64,000 nucleotides of DNA, taken from assembly GCF_030378205.1 (NCBI RefSeq), contig NZ_CP127385.1, positions 3,450,001-3,514,000 of the forward strand. The letters are read 5' to 3'. The stretch is from Bradyrhizobium sp. NP1 (GTDB taxonomy: Bacteria > Pseudomonadota > Alphaproteobacteria > Rhizobiales > Xanthobacteraceae). Below are positions 34,649 through 44,051 of this stretch, one piece after another. The first letter of the stretch is position 1. Every line of letters starts with the position of its first letter. The notes under the pieces were generated by a model. That model did no database searches, was not told the DNA's origin, and worked only from the letters and a program-made list of their open reading frames with translations. A program made the position numbers and the translations under genes.

Positions 34649-35404
34649 ATGTCAGATCTCCAAAATGCCCACTCGCCGGTCTCGGCACGAGCGCCGAGGA
34701 CGTGGGACTTTATGGAGACCACGCTCATCAGCCTGCTCGCCTACGGCGCTTTCACTCTGATAGCTGGATTTGTCCTGTTCATCGCGGTGGTCGCGCACGA
34801 AGGGGCAAACTCCTTATCTCACAGTCAGCTGCAAACATTGGCGATGCAGGGGCGTTGGCAAGGCATTGCGCTCACTTTGGCAAGTCCGGTCGCCATCGTC
34901 GTGCTTTGGGTCGCCATCCGCAGGGCTGGCCGCGGGTTCTCCGAATATCTGGCGCTCAATTGGCCGAGCTCAGGCGAGCTGCTCCGCGCGTTCGCGATCA
35001 CAGCCATTGTCGTGATGGTTGGCGGATTCCTCCTGTCTTTCGTCGATAGTGCAGGACGCCCTTCGCTTATTCCCATTCTCAGTGTTCAAGGACCGGGTGG
35101 TTTGCTGATCCTGTTGATCGGCGGCTGCATAGCGGCGCCGATGATGGAAGAGTTCATCGTCCGCGGTTTCATGTTTCGTGGCTGGTCGCAATCTTTCCTG
35201 GGTCCGGTCGGCGCCATTGTGCTGACCTCGGTGGTGTGGGCATTGAATCACACTCAATACGATTGGTTCGATCGTTTCTGGATATTTGTTCTTGGTCTTG
35301 CTCTAGGCCACTTTCGATGGCGCACCGGTTCAACCTGGCTGACAGTGATCGTTCATTCGGCCACCAACATCTACCTGTTCTTCACCATGGGGCCGTACCG
35401 CTAG
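34649..35404 (+). CDS. CPBP family intramembrane metalloprotease, paralogue 2
   Basis: A 251-residue paralogue of the gene just upstream. Motifs are MEEFIVRGFMFRGWSQSFLG with EE and Arg, ALNHTQYDWFDRFWIFVLGL with His, and LTVIVHSATNIYLF with the last His. The shared spacing, including HxQYDW in both proteins, shows a tandem duplication. Its base composition is less GC rich than the neighbouring copy. ATG at 34649 was chosen over 34628. Its last 23 bases overlap the end of the convergent AEC transporter gene. Confidence 0.9.
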   Translation: MSDLQNAHSPVSARAPRTWDFMETTLISLLAYGAFTLIAGFVLFIAVVAHEGANSLSHSQLQTLAMQGRWQGIALTLASPVAIVVLWVAIRRAGRGFSEYLALNWPSSGELLRAFAITAIVVMVGGFLLSFVDSAGRPSLIPILSVQGPGGLLILLIGGCIAAPMMEEFIVRGFMFRGWSQSFLGPVGAIVLTSVVWALNHTQYDWFDRFWIFVLGLALGHFRWRTGSTWLTVIVHSATNIYLFFTMGPYR

Positions 35405-36326
35405 AGCCGGCTGCAGCGATCGCGACCGGCATCGTGATCGCCGCCAGAATGGTCTGCAGCGTGATGATCTGCGCAAGCAGCGGCGCGTCGCCCCCCATCT
35501 GCCGCGCCAGCACATAGGCCGAAGAGGAAGCCGGCACGGCTGACGCGGCCGCGACGATCACGAGATTGGCGCCGGATAAGCCGAACCACAGGGCGAGGGC
35601 GATCGCGAGCATCGGCATGGCGACCAGCTTGAGGAACACGCCGATGGCTGCGCCTGCGCTCGGACGCAGCAATCCCTCCAGATGCAGGCCGGCGCCGGTT
35701 ACGAGCAGGCCGATCGCAAGCGAGGAGCGACCCAGGGCATCGGCGACCTCGTGCCAGATTTTTGGTAGCGGCACATGCGCGACATTGAGCAGGAGTCCGA
35801 TCGCACAGGCCCAGATCAGGGGGTTGCGCACGACCGTCAAGACGATGCGGCCGGCCGGCTGCTTCTTGTCGGACGCATAGTGGGCGAGCACCGCGACGCT
35901 GAAGACATTGACCAGCGGAATGATCGCAACCATGGCGACGGATGCGAGCGCCAGCCCGACGTCGCCGAACAGATTGCCTGATACGGCGAGCGCGACATAG
36001 GTCTGCCAGCGGGTCGCGCCCTGGAAGATTGAGCTGAAGGCCGGCCCGTCAATCCTCAGTCGCGCCAGCAGCGGCTGCAGGGCGAGGCACAACAGCGACA
36101 TCGCGAGCGCCGACAGGAAAAGCGCGCCGCCGACGCCGGCGACCGGCACCTTCGAAAGGTCCGCTTTCACCAGCGTCTGGATCAGGAGTGCCGGGAACAG
36201 CACATAATAGGTCAGCCGCTCCAGCCCATGCCACTGCGCGTCCTCCCGCATCAGGCTGCGCTTGAGCACGGCGCCGAACACGATCAGCAGGAATACCGGC
36301 AGCAGCGCCGAGACCACCACAATCAT
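35382..36326 (-). CDS. AEC family transporter
   Basis: A 314-residue membrane protein with about ten hydrophobic segments in two similar halves, as in the auxin efflux carrier (AEC) family. The N-terminal VFLLIVFGAVLKRSLMREDA with WHGLERLTYYVLFPALLIQT is characteristic, as is SSSAYVLARQMGGDAPLLAQ near the C-terminus. Substrates of bacterial AEC proteins include dicarboxylates such as malate and malonate; this cannot be told from sequence. Its start is three bases after ruvX, so it shares the ruvX transcript, and its 3' end overlaps the CPBP gene convergently. Confidence 0.9.
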   Translation of the reverse strand: MIVVVSALLPVFLLIVFGAVLKRSLMREDAQWHGLERLTYYVLFPALLIQTLVKADLSKVPVAGVGGALFLSALAMSLLCLALQPLLARLRIDGPAFSSIFQGATRWQTYVALAVSGNLFGDVGLALASVAMVAIIPLVNVFSVAVLAHYASDKKQPAGRIVLTVVRNPLIWACAIGLLLNVAHVPLPKIWHEVADALGRSSLAIGLLVTGAGLHLEGLLRPSAGAAIGVFLKLVAMPMLAIALALWFGLSGANLVIVAAASAVPASSSAYVLARQMGGDAPLLAQIITLQTILAAITMPVAIAAAGSSGTAPW

Positions 36327-36329
36327 GGT

Positions 36330-36812
36330 TCAGCGCGATCCCGAAAGCTTCGCCAGCCGGTCGAGCGCGCCCTGCAGGATGAAGATCGCCGCATGCTCGT
36401 CGATCACCTCGGCGCGCTTGGCGCGGCTGACATCCATGCCGATCAGTTCGCGCTCGACCGCGGCGGTCGAGAGCCGCTCGTCCCACAGCGCGATCGGAAG
36501 GTCGGTGAGGCCGGCGAGGTTGCGGGCAAAGGCGCGGGTCGACTGCGCCCGCGGTCCTTCGCTGCCGTCCATGTTGATCGGTAGGCCCAGCACGAAGCCG
36601 ACTGCCTTGCGCTCGCCGGCGATGGCGAGCAGCCGCGCCGCATCCGCCTTGAAGGCCTTGCGCCTGACGGTCTCGACGCCGGTGGCGAGCCGCCGGTCCG
36701 GATCGGAGACGGCGACGCCGATGGTCTTGGTGCCGAGATCGAGACCGACAAGCGCGCCGCGTTCAGGCCAGTGGGCGGCGGCATCGACCAGGGGAAGGAT
36801 GGGGGCGGGCAT
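36330..36812 (-). CDS. ruvX: Holliday junction resolvase-like protein YqgF/RuvX
   Basis: A 160-residue RNase H-fold nuclease. The conserved acidic residues are in LVGLDLGTKTIGVAVSDPDR, VGFVLGLPINMDGSEG, ALWDERLSTAAVERELIGMD and a last DEHAAIFILQ segment. Known members process the 5' end of pre-16S rRNA and may resolve recombination intermediates. The ATG at 36812 is preferred because upstream codons give no similarity. ruvX is often next to pyrB in alphaproteobacteria; here a block of about 7 kb separates them. Confidence 0.94.
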   Translation of the reverse strand: MPAPILPLVDAAAHWPERGALVGLDLGTKTIGVAVSDPDRRLATGVETVRRKAFKADAARLLAIAGERKAVGFVLGLPINMDGSEGPRAQSTRAFARNLAGLTDLPIALWDERLSTAAVERELIGMDVSRAKRAEVIDEHAAIFILQGALDRLAKLSGSR

Positions 36813-36898
36813 CGCCCCGCATAACACGCGAGCTACGCCGCAGGCAAAGCGCTTCACCTCTCCCAATGGGAGAGGTGCAGCTGCGTTCGTTGATGCCT

Positions 36899-37834
36899 TT
36901 AGCGGATCGCGACCGGGTTGACGATGCCCTGCACCGCGCCGGTGATCTTGGGCACGCCGAGCACGAACAGGAATTCATAGGCCTTGTCGGCGGCAAGCTG
37001 CCCGGTGTTCATGTTTTCGAGGATGTAGGTGCCGGACATCGGCAGGAAGATCTGGTGCACCTCGAACACGTTCTTGGATTCGAACGGGATCACCTCGACC
37101 GCCCAGGTGTCGGCGCCGACGGCGACCACGCCCTTGCTGACCAGATATTTCGCGCCTTCGACGCCGACGCCGGGCTCGCCGGCATTGTAGCGCTTGTCGT
37201 CCTTGCCGATCAGGCCGACCCAGCCGGTGTGGAAGATCACGACGTCGCCCTGGCGGATCTCGACGCCCTGCTTTTTGGCGGCCTCCTCGATCTCCTTGGT
37301 GTTGAAGGCGGTGCCTTCCTTGACGACGTCGGTGTTGTAGTAGGCGGCCATGTCGAGCAGGACCCCGCGGGTGACGATCGGCGGGATTTTTTCGACGCCG
37401 AGCTTCTTCAGGCCGTCGGCGGCGGCGAAGTCGGTCGACTTGTTGCCGTTGTAATAGGTCCAGTCGACGCCGATATGGCCGAGCCCGTCGATCTGGCTGC
37501 CGATGCCGACCCAACCCTCGATGATGTCGTCATTGTAGGTGGTCTTGTTCGGCCCCAATCCGTTGCCGCCGGCCTGTCCGGGCTGCAGCACCAGCACCTT
37601 GAAGGTGCGCGGCGGGAAGGCGGGTGTTTTCGAATTGGTCTCGATCCCGAGCGCGTAGGTCTTGCCGGTCTTGATCAGGCCAGCCGCCTTCACCACGACC
37701 TCGGGCGACATGTTGTTGGCGGCGCCGATCTCGTCGTTCACTCCCCATTTCGACTTGGTCCAGTCCTGGGCGCTGGCCGTGCCGGCCGTAGCCAGCAACG
37801 CAAGCGAACAATACAGCACGAATGTGGTGCGCAT
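36899..37834 (-). CDS. exported cyclase family protein (kynurenine formamidase-like)
   Basis: A 311-residue protein with a signal peptide (TTFVLYCSLALLATAGTASA then QDW), so periplasmic. The core belongs to the cyclase/arylformamidase fold family: GIGSQIDGLGHIGVDWTYYN is the metal-binding region corresponding to HxGTHxDxP, GDVVIFHTGWVGLIGKDDKR follows, and EVHQIFLPMSGTYILENMNT is typical of the C-terminal part. The His positions of the first motif are partly changed, with Ser-Gln in place of Gly-Thr-His, so metal binding needs checking. Hydrolysis of a cyclic or amide substrate is the family activity; the substrate is unknown. Confidence 0.85.
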   Translation of the reverse strand: MRTTFVLYCSLALLATAGTASAQDWTKSKWGVNDEIGAANNMSPEVVVKAAGLIKTGKTYALGIETNSKTPAFPPRTFKVLVLQPGQAGGNGLGPNKTTYNDDIIEGWVGIGSQIDGLGHIGVDWTYYNGNKSTDFAAADGLKKLGVEKIPPIVTRGVLLDMAAYYNTDVVKEGTAFNTKEIEEAAKKQGVEIRQGDVVIFHTGWVGLIGKDDKRYNAGEPGVGVEGAKYLVSKGVVAVGADTWAVEVIPFESKNVFEVHQIFLPMSGTYILENMNTGQLAADKAYEFLFVLGVPKITGAVQGIVNPVAIR

Positions 37835-37943
37835 CGCAGTTTCCTCCCGGAGGTTATCGTTGTTGCGCCCGGATGGTCGCGAGTGCGGGCGCTACCGTAG
37901 CGTGTGGCCGCTTTGTTGCAAAAGGATGACGGAAGCAAGCTCC

Positions 37944-38834
37944 TCAGGCGGCGGCGATGCGCTCGTCTTTCTTCAGGCAGGACAGGAAGCCGCCGAGCGC
38001 GCTGTATTGATGCGCGCTGCGCCGGTGGATGAACAGCGTGTCGACGCGCGACCAGGCCCGGTCAAGCGTATGGATATGGACGTTCTCGCGCTGCTCGCTG
38101 CGCTCGACCACGGCGCGCGGCAGCAGCGTGACGCCCATCCCGGCGGCGACGCAGCCGATCATGCCGTCGAGTGTGCCGAGCTCAAACCGGGTTGCCGACG
38201 GCCAGCCGAGCTCCGAGAGCACCTGCTCAAGCCTCTGCCGATAGGTGCAGCCGGTGCGGAAGACCAGAGCGGTCGGCCCGGACTCGGGCGTGCCGGCGCG
38301 AAGGCTTGCGAGGCTCGGCCAGCGCCGCGCGCTGACCAGCACCAGCTCTTCGCGGAATGCGATCGTGGCGGCGATCTCGCCATGCTCGATCGGACCTGCA
38401 ACGAACGCGCCGTCGAAGGTCCCGTCGAGCACGCCGGCGACGAGATCGGCCGTGGTGGCCGTGCGCAGCGTCAGGCTCACCTGCGGAAACCTCCGATGGA
38501 ATTCGGCGAGCAGCGACGGCAGCCGCACCGCGGCCGTCGTCTCCATCGAGCCGATCGAAAGCGGTCCCTTCGGCTCGCCATCGTCGCGCGCCGCCAGCAT
38601 GGCCTCGCGCGACAGCGCCGCCATCCGCTGCGCGTAAGGCAGCAGGCGCCGGCCGGCGCCCGTCAACGTCATGCCGCGGCTGTGCCGCTCGAACAGCGCG
38701 GCGCCGATTTCCGCTTCGAGCGCCTTCACCCGCTGGGTGACGTTGGATTGCACGGTGTGGAGCTCCTCGGCGGCGCGCGTGATGCCGCCGGTGCGGGCGA
38801 CCGCCAGGAAGGTGGTCAGGTCGGTCAATTCCAT
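37944..38834 (-). CDS. LysR family transcriptional regulator
   Basis: A 296-residue LTTR. The helix-turn-helix is LTTFLAVARTGGITRAAEEL and HTVQSNVTQRVKALEAEIGA, followed by the standard LFERHSRGMTLTGAGRRLLP. The effector-binding domain follows. The start at 38834 (MELTDLTTF) is typical; the open frame extends to 38882. It is divergent from the nitronate monooxygenase gene at 38936, so it probably regulates that gene. It closely resembles LTTRs of the PutA-like/YoaU group only in general style. Confidence 0.92.
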   Translation of the reverse strand: MELTDLTTFLAVARTGGITRAAEELHTVQSNVTQRVKALEAEIGAALFERHSRGMTLTGAGRRLLPYAQRMAALSREAMLAARDDGEPKGPLSIGSMETTAAVRLPSLLAEFHRRFPQVSLTLRTATTADLVAGVLDGTFDGAFVAGPIEHGEIAATIAFREELVLVSARRWPSLASLRAGTPESGPTALVFRTGCTYRQRLEQVLSELGWPSATRFELGTLDGMIGCVAAGMGVTLLPRAVVERSEQRENVHIHTLDRAWSRVDTLFIHRRSAHQYSALGGFLSCLKKDERIAAA

Positions 38835-38935
38835 CGCGGTCACCGTTTCCAAAACAAGATCGGAACATTCTCCAGTATTCATTTTCAGAGAAAGGTAGTT
38901 GGCGCTAACGTGTCTGTCCAGAGCGGGAGGAGAGC

Positions 38936-39925
38936 ATGCCGATCAGTACGCCACTCACAGCGCTTCTGGGTATCCACCATCCGATCCTGTCGGCGCCGAT
39001 GCACCGGATTGCGGGGGCCCGGCTGGTCACGGCAGTGAGCAAGGCGGGTGGCTTCGGCATTTTGGGCGGCGGCTATGGCGAGCGGGCGTGGCTGGAGCAG
39101 GAAACCTCTACGCTCAAGCAATCTGCATCGCCCTTCGGCATCGGCTTCATCACCTGGAGCCTCGCAAAACAACCGGAGCTGCTGGACATCGCGCTCCATG
39201 CAAAGCCGCGGGCGATCATGCTGTCGTTCGGCGACCCCGCGCCCTTCGCGCCCCGCATCAAAGCCGCAGGCAGCCTTCTGATCTGCCAGGTTCAATCCGA
39301 GGACATGGCCAGCCAGGCGCTCGATGCCGGCGCCGACATCCTGGTCGCGCAAGGCACCGAGGCCGGCGGGCATGGCGCGTCGCGCACGACACTCGATATC
39401 GCGCCGGCCATTGTCGATCTCGCGGCAGGCCGCGTGCCGGTGGTTGCCGCGGGCGGCATTGCCGACGGACGCGGCCTGGTTGCCATGATGATGCTTGGCG
39501 CCGCCGGCGCGCTGATCGGGACGCGCTTCTATGCCAGCGTTGAATGCGACGCGCCCGACAAAGCCAAGCAACGGATTTGTGCCGCGACCGGCGGGGACAC
39601 GGCGCGCGGCGTCCTGTTCGACTGGTCGCGCAGGATTTTCTGGCCGGCGCCGTTCACGCTGCGTGCCCTGGTCAATGATCATGCCCGGCGCTGGAGCGGC
39701 CGCGAGGCCGAGTTGATCCAGAACATGGATGCCGTCGTGGCCGACTATGCGTCGGCCCAGGCTGCGGGCAATTTCGACATCGCGGGCGTGTTCGCAGGCA
39801 CCGCTGCCGGTCTGATCCATGACGTCCCGCCCGCATCGGAGATCGTGGAGCGAATCGTGAGCGAGGCCGAGCAGATCGTCCATGGCAGGCGCAATTCCGC
39901 CATGCTTGGGCAGGCGGCGTCGTGA
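38936..39925 (+). CDS. nitronate monooxygenase family protein
   Basis: A 329-residue TIM-barrel flavoprotein of the NPD/2-nitropropane dioxygenase family. The start IHHPILSAPMHRIAGARLVT, AQGTEAGGHGASRTT with the catalytic His, and VPVVAAGGIADGRGLVAMMM with the FMN phosphate loop are all family features. It oxidises alkyl nitronates such as propionate 3-nitronate, detoxifying plant nitro compounds, a plausible role for a soil bacterium. ATG at 38936 follows GGGAGGAGAG. The divergent LysR gene is the likely regulator. Confidence 0.92.
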   Translation: MPISTPLTALLGIHHPILSAPMHRIAGARLVTAVSKAGGFGILGGGYGERAWLEQETSTLKQSASPFGIGFITWSLAKQPELLDIALHAKPRAIMLSFGDPAPFAPRIKAAGSLLICQVQSEDMASQALDAGADILVAQGTEAGGHGASRTTLDIAPAIVDLAAGRVPVVAAGGIADGRGLVAMMMLGAAGALIGTRFYASVECDAPDKAKQRICAATGGDTARGVLFDWSRRIFWPAPFTLRALVNDHARRWSGREAELIQNMDAVVADYASAQAAGNFDIAGVFAGTAAGLIHDVPPASEIVERIVSEAEQIVHGRRNSAMLGQAAS

Positions 39926-40120
39926 GCAGGCCCGCGACGGGGCCGGGGCAGGCGCTGCAGGCACACCCGTCGGCGCGCTGACCCCCTGCGGCTACCCGGG
40001 AAACACCATCCATCCCGGTCATTTGGCTGCCCACGGCAGCTGCCCCGCGGTTGCGGCGCAAAAGCGGGCTCTGCTATACGGCGGGATAGACCTGCCGCCA
40101 GCGATTGAGGCCCCTATATA

Positions 40121-40408
40121 ATGTCTGTAGACGCCGCCACCGTCCGCCGCATCGCGCATCTGGCCCGGATTGCGGTCAGCGACGAGGAAGTTCCGCATCT
40201 GCAGGGCGAGCTCAACGCCATGCTGGCGTTCGTCGAGCAGTTGTCCGAGGTGAATGTCGAGGGGGTCGAGCCGATGACCTCGGTGACCCCGATGGAAATG
40301 AAGAAGCGAGCGGACGTCGTCACCGACGGCGACATCGCGGACGATATCGTGAAGAATGCGCCGGCCACCGAAAATCACTTCTTCCTGGTGCCGAAGGTCG
40401 TCGAGTAA
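40121..40408 (+). CDS. gatC: Asp-tRNA(Asn)/Glu-tRNA(Gln) amidotransferase subunit GatC
   Basis: A 95-residue GatC subunit, which stabilises GatA and joins it to GatB. The sequence [40 protein letters not shown] and [20 protein letters not shown] follows the family over its whole length, ending with FFLVPKVVE. gatA and gatB follow on the same strand, with small genes and a repeat in between, so the three subunits are likely expressed together to make Gln-tRNA(Gln) and Asn-tRNA(Asn). Confidence 0.97.
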   Translation: MSVDAATVRRIAHLARIAVSDEEVPHLQGELNAMLAFVEQLSEVNVEGVEPMTSVTPMEMKKRADVVTDGDIADDIVKNAPATENHFFLVPKVVE

Positions 40409-40422
40409 CAAGGCAGGAAACC

Positions 40423-40647
40423 ATGTGTCTGCTGTGCGACGATGAAAAGGCCTATCAGGCCTATATGAATTATCTCGACGCCATGGCGCGGCAGGGCAAC
40501 GCTGCCGATCCGCAACAGGCGATCGATGCCGTGCTCGACCAGCTCGAGGCCGAGGCCAAGGATAAGGCCAAGGCGCGCGCCAAGGACGACCCGGCCAACG
40601 ACAAGACGCTCTCTCCGTTCTTCTGCAGCCCGGTGCCGCCCAAGTGA
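40423..40647 (+). CDS. small conserved hypothetical protein between gatC and gatA
   Basis: A 74-residue protein, MCLLCDDEKAYQAYMNYLDA, with a central charged helix (DQLEAEAKDKAKARAKDDPA) and the end FFCSPVPPK. The N-terminal CxxC pair with a later Cys could bind metal. A ribosome binding site GGCAGGAAA precedes the ATG. It starts 15 bases after gatC. Its stop codon lies inside the first hairpin of the following repeat, so the repeat forms the end of the gene. Function unknown. Confidence 0.7.
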   Translation: MCLLCDDEKAYQAYMNYLDAMARQGNAADPQQAIDAVLDQLEAEAKDKAKARAKDDPANDKTLSPFFCSPVPPK

Positions 40648-40797
40648 AGTTCCTGCACTGCAAGCGGCAAATTCCGTTCAGGAACTTCACTTGGATAAGC
40701 GGCTCCGGAATTATAGGTTTGCTAGTGCCCATGACTTTCCGAAGTTCGTGAAAGTGGGTGCTGCGACGGGAGACGAACTTCGGAAAGTGGGCACTAG
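40640..40797. repeat. composite tandem-hairpin repeat, copy 3
   Basis: Hairpin 1 is a perfect 16-bp inverted repeat, CCAAGTGAAGTTCCTG at 40640-40655 and its complement at 40679-40694, with a 23-base loop. Hairpin 2 (40722-40797) has CTAG ends, arms CCGAAGTTCGT and ACGAACTTCGG and a loop with GCTGCGA. The spacer ends in TTTG before CTAG as in copy 1. Located between the small gene and gatA. Confidence 0.85.
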
Positions 40798-40804
40798 TCA
40801 ATAA

Positions 40805-42280
40805 ATGACCGATTTGACATCGCTGACGATCGCCGAGGCCAGGTCTGGCCTGGCGAGCAAATCCTTCACGGCGCTTGAGCTCGCCGACGCGCACCTCGCC
40901 GCGATGGAAGCCGCGCGCGCGCTCAACGCCTATGTGCGGGAGACGCCCGACCAGGCCCGCGAGATGGCGCGGCAAGCGGACGCTCGCCTTCAGAAGGGCG
41001 ACGGCGGCCCGCTCGCCGGCATTCCCTTGGGGATCAAGGACCTGTTCGCGACCAAGGGCGTGCGCACCACGGCCTGCTCGAAGATCCTCGGCAATTTCGT
41101 GCCGACCTATGAGTCCACCATCACGTCCCAGCTCTGGCGCGATGGCGCGGTGCTGCTCGGCAAGCTCAACAATGATGAGTTCGCGATGGGCTCGTCGAAC
41201 GAGACTTCCTGCTTCGGCCCGGTGACCAATCCGTGGCGGCGTGACGGCTCGAACACGACGCTGGTGCCGGGCGGCTCCTCGGGCGGATCGGCTTCCGCCG
41301 TGGCCGCGATGCTCTGCATGGGCGCAACCGCAACGGATACCGGCGGTTCGATCCGCCAGCCCGCGGCCTTCACCGCAACCGTCGGCATGAAGCCGACCTA
41401 TGGCCGCTGCTCGCGCTGGGGCATCGTGGCGTTTGCCTCCTCGCTCGACCAGGCCGGGCCGATCGGCCGCACCGTGCGCGACACCGCGATGTTGATGCGC
41501 TCGATGGCCGGCCACGATCCGAAGGACACCACCTCGGTCGATCGTCCGGTGCCGGATTACGAGGCCGCGATCGGCAGGTCGATAAAGGGCATGCGGATCG
41601 GCATCCCCAGGGAATATCGGCTCGACGGCATGCCGGCCGAGATCGAGAAACTGTGGAGGGAGGGCGCCGCCTGGCTCAAATCGGCCGGCGCGGAGCTCGT
41701 CGAGGTGTCGCTGCCGCACACCAAATACGCGCTGCCCGCCTATTACATCGTGGCGCCGGCGGAGGCCTCGTCGAACCTGGCGCGCTATGACGGCGTACGC
41801 TACGGCTTGCGCGTGCCCGGCCGCGGCATCAAGGAGATGTATGAGGCGACCCGCGCCGAAGGTTTTGGCGCCGAGGTGAAGCGGCGGGTGATGATCGGCA
41901 CCTATGTGCTGTCGGCCGGCTATTACGACGCCTATTATCTGCGAGCGCAGAAGGTTCGTACCCTCATCAAGAAGGACTTTGAGGACTGCTTCGCCAAGGG
42001 CGTGCAGGCGATCCTCACCCCGGCGACGCCCTCGGCCGCCTTCGGGATCGGCGAGAAGGGCGGCGCCGACCCGGTCGAGATGTATCTCAACGACATCTTC
42101 ACCGTGACGGTGAACATGGCGGGCCTTCCCGGCATCGCGATCCCCGCCGGCAAGGATGCGCAGGGCCTGCCGCTCGGGCTGCAACTGATCGGCCGTCCCT
42201 TCGACGAGGAGACGCTGTTCTCCCTCGGTGAAGTGATCGAGCGGGCGGCAGGACGGTTCACGCCGCCAAAGTGGTGGTGA
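40805..42280 (+). CDS. gatA: Asp-tRNA(Asn)/Glu-tRNA(Gln) amidotransferase subunit GatA
   Basis: A 491-residue amidase-signature protein that releases ammonia from glutamine for transamidation. The catalytic triad is visible as K78 ([14 protein letters not shown]), S158 ([13 protein letters not shown]) and S182 ([14 protein letters not shown]). The remainder follows the family, including [20 protein letters not shown]. The start [20 protein letters not shown] is standard. The gene begins seven bases after a repeat element, and the small 97-residue gene follows with two bases between. Confidence 0.97.
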   Translation: MTDLTSLTIAEARSGLASKSFTALELADAHLAAMEAARALNAYVRETPDQAREMARQADARLQKGDGGPLAGIPLGIKDLFATKGVRTTACSKILGNFVPTYESTITSQLWRDGAVLLGKLNNDEFAMGSSNETSCFGPVTNPWRRDGSNTTLVPGGSSGGSASAVAAMLCMGATATDTGGSIRQPAAFTATVGMKPTYGRCSRWGIVAFASSLDQAGPIGRTVRDTAMLMRSMAGHDPKDTTSVDRPVPDYEAAIGRSIKGMRIGIPREYRLDGMPAEIEKLWREGAAWLKSAGAELVEVSLPHTKYALPAYYIVAPAEASSNLARYDGVRYGLRVPGRGIKEMYEATRAEGFGAEVKRRVMIGTYVLSAGYYDAYYLRAQKVRTLIKKDFEDCFAKGVQAILTPATPSAAFGIGEKGGADPVEMYLNDIFTVTVNMAGLPGIAIPAGKDAQGLPLGLQLIGRPFDEETLFSLGEVIERAAGRFTPPKWW

Positions 42281-42282
42281 GC

Positions 42283-42576
42283 ATGGCGGATTTCCGCGCC
42301 AGTCTCTCGGATGCGGCGCCGGCAAGCGACCTCGCGCCGCCGCTCGCCGCGCTGTGGTGGGCTCACAAGGGCGATTGGGATCAGGCGCACAAGATCGTCA
42401 TGAACCAGGCGACGCGCGAGGCGGCCTGGGTGCACGCCTATCTGCACCGCGTCGAGGGCGATCTTTCCAACGCCGGCTACTGGTATCGGCAGGCGGGGAA
42501 GCCGGCGGCAAAGGATTCACTGGAAGCAGAATGGGAGCGGATCGTGTCCGATCTGCTCGGAGATCAGAAGTCATGA
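42283..42576 (+). CDS. small conserved hypothetical protein between gatA and gatB
   Basis: A 97-residue soluble protein, begins [20 protein letters not shown], with two tryptophan-rich helical stretches [20 protein letters not shown] and [20 protein letters not shown] then [20 protein letters not shown]. The repeated helix pairs with DWDQA and [14 protein letters not shown] look like a short TPR/Sel1-like unit. The gene overlaps gatB by four bases (ATGA), so translation is coupled. Function unknown; position inside gat genes is conserved in Bradyrhizobium as far as I recall. Confidence 0.78.
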   Translation: MADFRASLSDAAPASDLAPPLAALWWAHKGDWDQAHKIVMNQATREAAWVHAYLHRVEGDLSNAGYWYRQAGKPAAKDSLEAEWERIVSDLLGDQKS

Positions 42577-44051
42577 CGGCAACAGGCGGCAAGCTGGTCA
42601 AGGGCGCAACCGGCGACTGGGAAGTCGTGATCGGCATGGAAGTCCACGCCCAGGTCACCTCCAACTCAAAGCTGTTTTCGGGCGCGTCCACCGCGTTCGG
42701 CGGCGAGCCCAACTCCCACGTGTCGCTGGTTGACGCCGCGATGCCGGGCATGCTGCCCGTGATCAACGAGGAATGCATCCGGCAGGCGGTGCGGACCGGG
42801 CTTGGCCTCAACGCCCAGATCAACCTGCGCTCGGTGTTCGACCGCAAGAACTATTTCTATCCCGACCTGCCGCAAGGCTACCAGATCAGCCAGTACAAGT
42901 CGCCGATCGTGGGCGAGGGCGAGGTCGTCGTCGAACTCGAGGGCGGCAGGACCGCAACCATCGGCATCGAGCGGCTGCATCTCGAGCAGGATGCCGGCAA
43001 GTCGCTGCACGACCAGTCGCCGACCATGTCCCTTGTCGACCTCAACCGGTCCGGGGTCGCGCTGATGGAGATCGTATCAAAACCCGATATCCGCGACGCC
43101 GAGCAGGCGAAGGCCTATGTGGCGAAGTTGCGCTCGATCCTGCGCTATCTCGGCACCTGTGACGGCGACATGGAGAAGGGAAACCTGCGCGCCGACGTCA
43201 ACGTGTCGGTGCGCAAGGTCGGCGGCCCGCTCGGCACCCGCTGCGAGATCAAGAACATGAACTCGATCAACTTCATTGGTCAGGCCATCGAGTACGAGGC
43301 GCGTCGCCAGGTCGAGATCCTCGAAGACGGCGGGTCGATCGACCAGGAGACGCGCCTGTTCGACCCCAACAAGGGCGAAACCCGCTCGATGCGCTCCAAG
43401 GAAGAGGCGCACGACTACCGCTATTTCCCCGATCCGGACTTGCTGCCGCTGGAATTCTCGCAAGGCTTCGTCGATGAGTTGAGGGCGAAGCTTCCCGAGC
43501 TGCCGGACCAGAAGCGGGCGCGCTTCATCGCCGATTTCGGCCTGTCGCCCTATGACGCCGGCGTGCTGGTGGCCGAGCGCGAAAGCGCCGACTTCTACGA
43601 GACGGTGCTGGGAGGGCTTGCCGACAAGGCGCGGGACGGCAAGCTTGCCGCCAATTGGGTGATCAACGAGCTGTTCGGACGCCTCAACAAGGAAGGCCAG
43701 GACATCGCGGGCTCCCCGGTGTCGGCCGAACAGCTTTCGGCGATCGTCGACCTGATCGGAGAGGGCACCATCTCCGGCAAGATCGCCAAGGATCTGTTCG
43801 AGATCGTCTGGCAGGAGGGCGGCGACCCTCGCGCGCTGGTCGAAAGCCGCGGCATGAAGCAGGTCACCGACCTCTCGGCGATCGAAAAGGTCGTCGACGA
43901 CATCATTGCGGCCAATCCCGACAAGGTGGCGCAGGCGAAGGCGAAGCCGCAGATGGTCGGCTGGTTCGTCGGCCAGGTCATGAAGTCGTCCGGCGGCAAA
44001 GCCAATCCGCAGGCCGTCAACGACCTGCTCAAGGCCAAGCTCGGCCTCTAG
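42573..44051 (+). CDS. gatB: Asp-tRNA(Asn)/Glu-tRNA(Gln) amidotransferase subunit GatB
   Basis: A 492-residue subunit that recognises the mischarged tRNA and performs the transamidation. Landmarks: [60 protein letters not shown] block, [13 protein letters not shown] and the C-terminal YqeY-like helical domain ending [16 protein letters not shown]. The start overlaps the previous gene (ATGA). The TAG stop is formed by the start of a repeat element (CTCTAGAGCATG). Confidence 0.97.
   Translation: MTATGGKLVKGATGDWEVVIGMEVHAQVTSNSKLFSGASTAFGGEPNSHVSLVDAAMPGMLPVINEECIRQAVRTGLGLNAQINLRSVFDRKNYFYPDLPQGYQISQYKSPIVGEGEVVVELEGGRTATIGIERLHLEQDAGKSLHDQSPTMSLVDLNRSGVALMEIVSKPDIRDAEQAKAYVAKLRSILRYLGTCDGDMEKGNLRADVNVSVRKVGGPLGTRCEIKNMNSINFIGQAIEYEARRQVEILEDGGSIDQETRLFDPNKGETRSMRSKEEAHDYRYFPDPDLLPLEFSQGFVDELRAKLPELPDQKRARFIADFGLSPYDAGVLVAERESADFYETVLGGLADKARDGKLAANWVINELFGRLNKEGQDIAGSPVSAEQLSAIVDLIGEGTISGKIAKDLFEIVWQEGGDPRALVESRGMKQVTDLSAIEKVVDDIIAANPDKVAQAKAKPQMVGWFVGQVMKSSGGKANPQAVNDLLKAKLGL

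Noticed and set aside
40019..42325. A 768-codon open frame on the minus strand
   Set aside because: It runs opposite to gatA and gatC, has an Arg/His/Gly-rich composition and no domain; it is a shadow caused by high GC.
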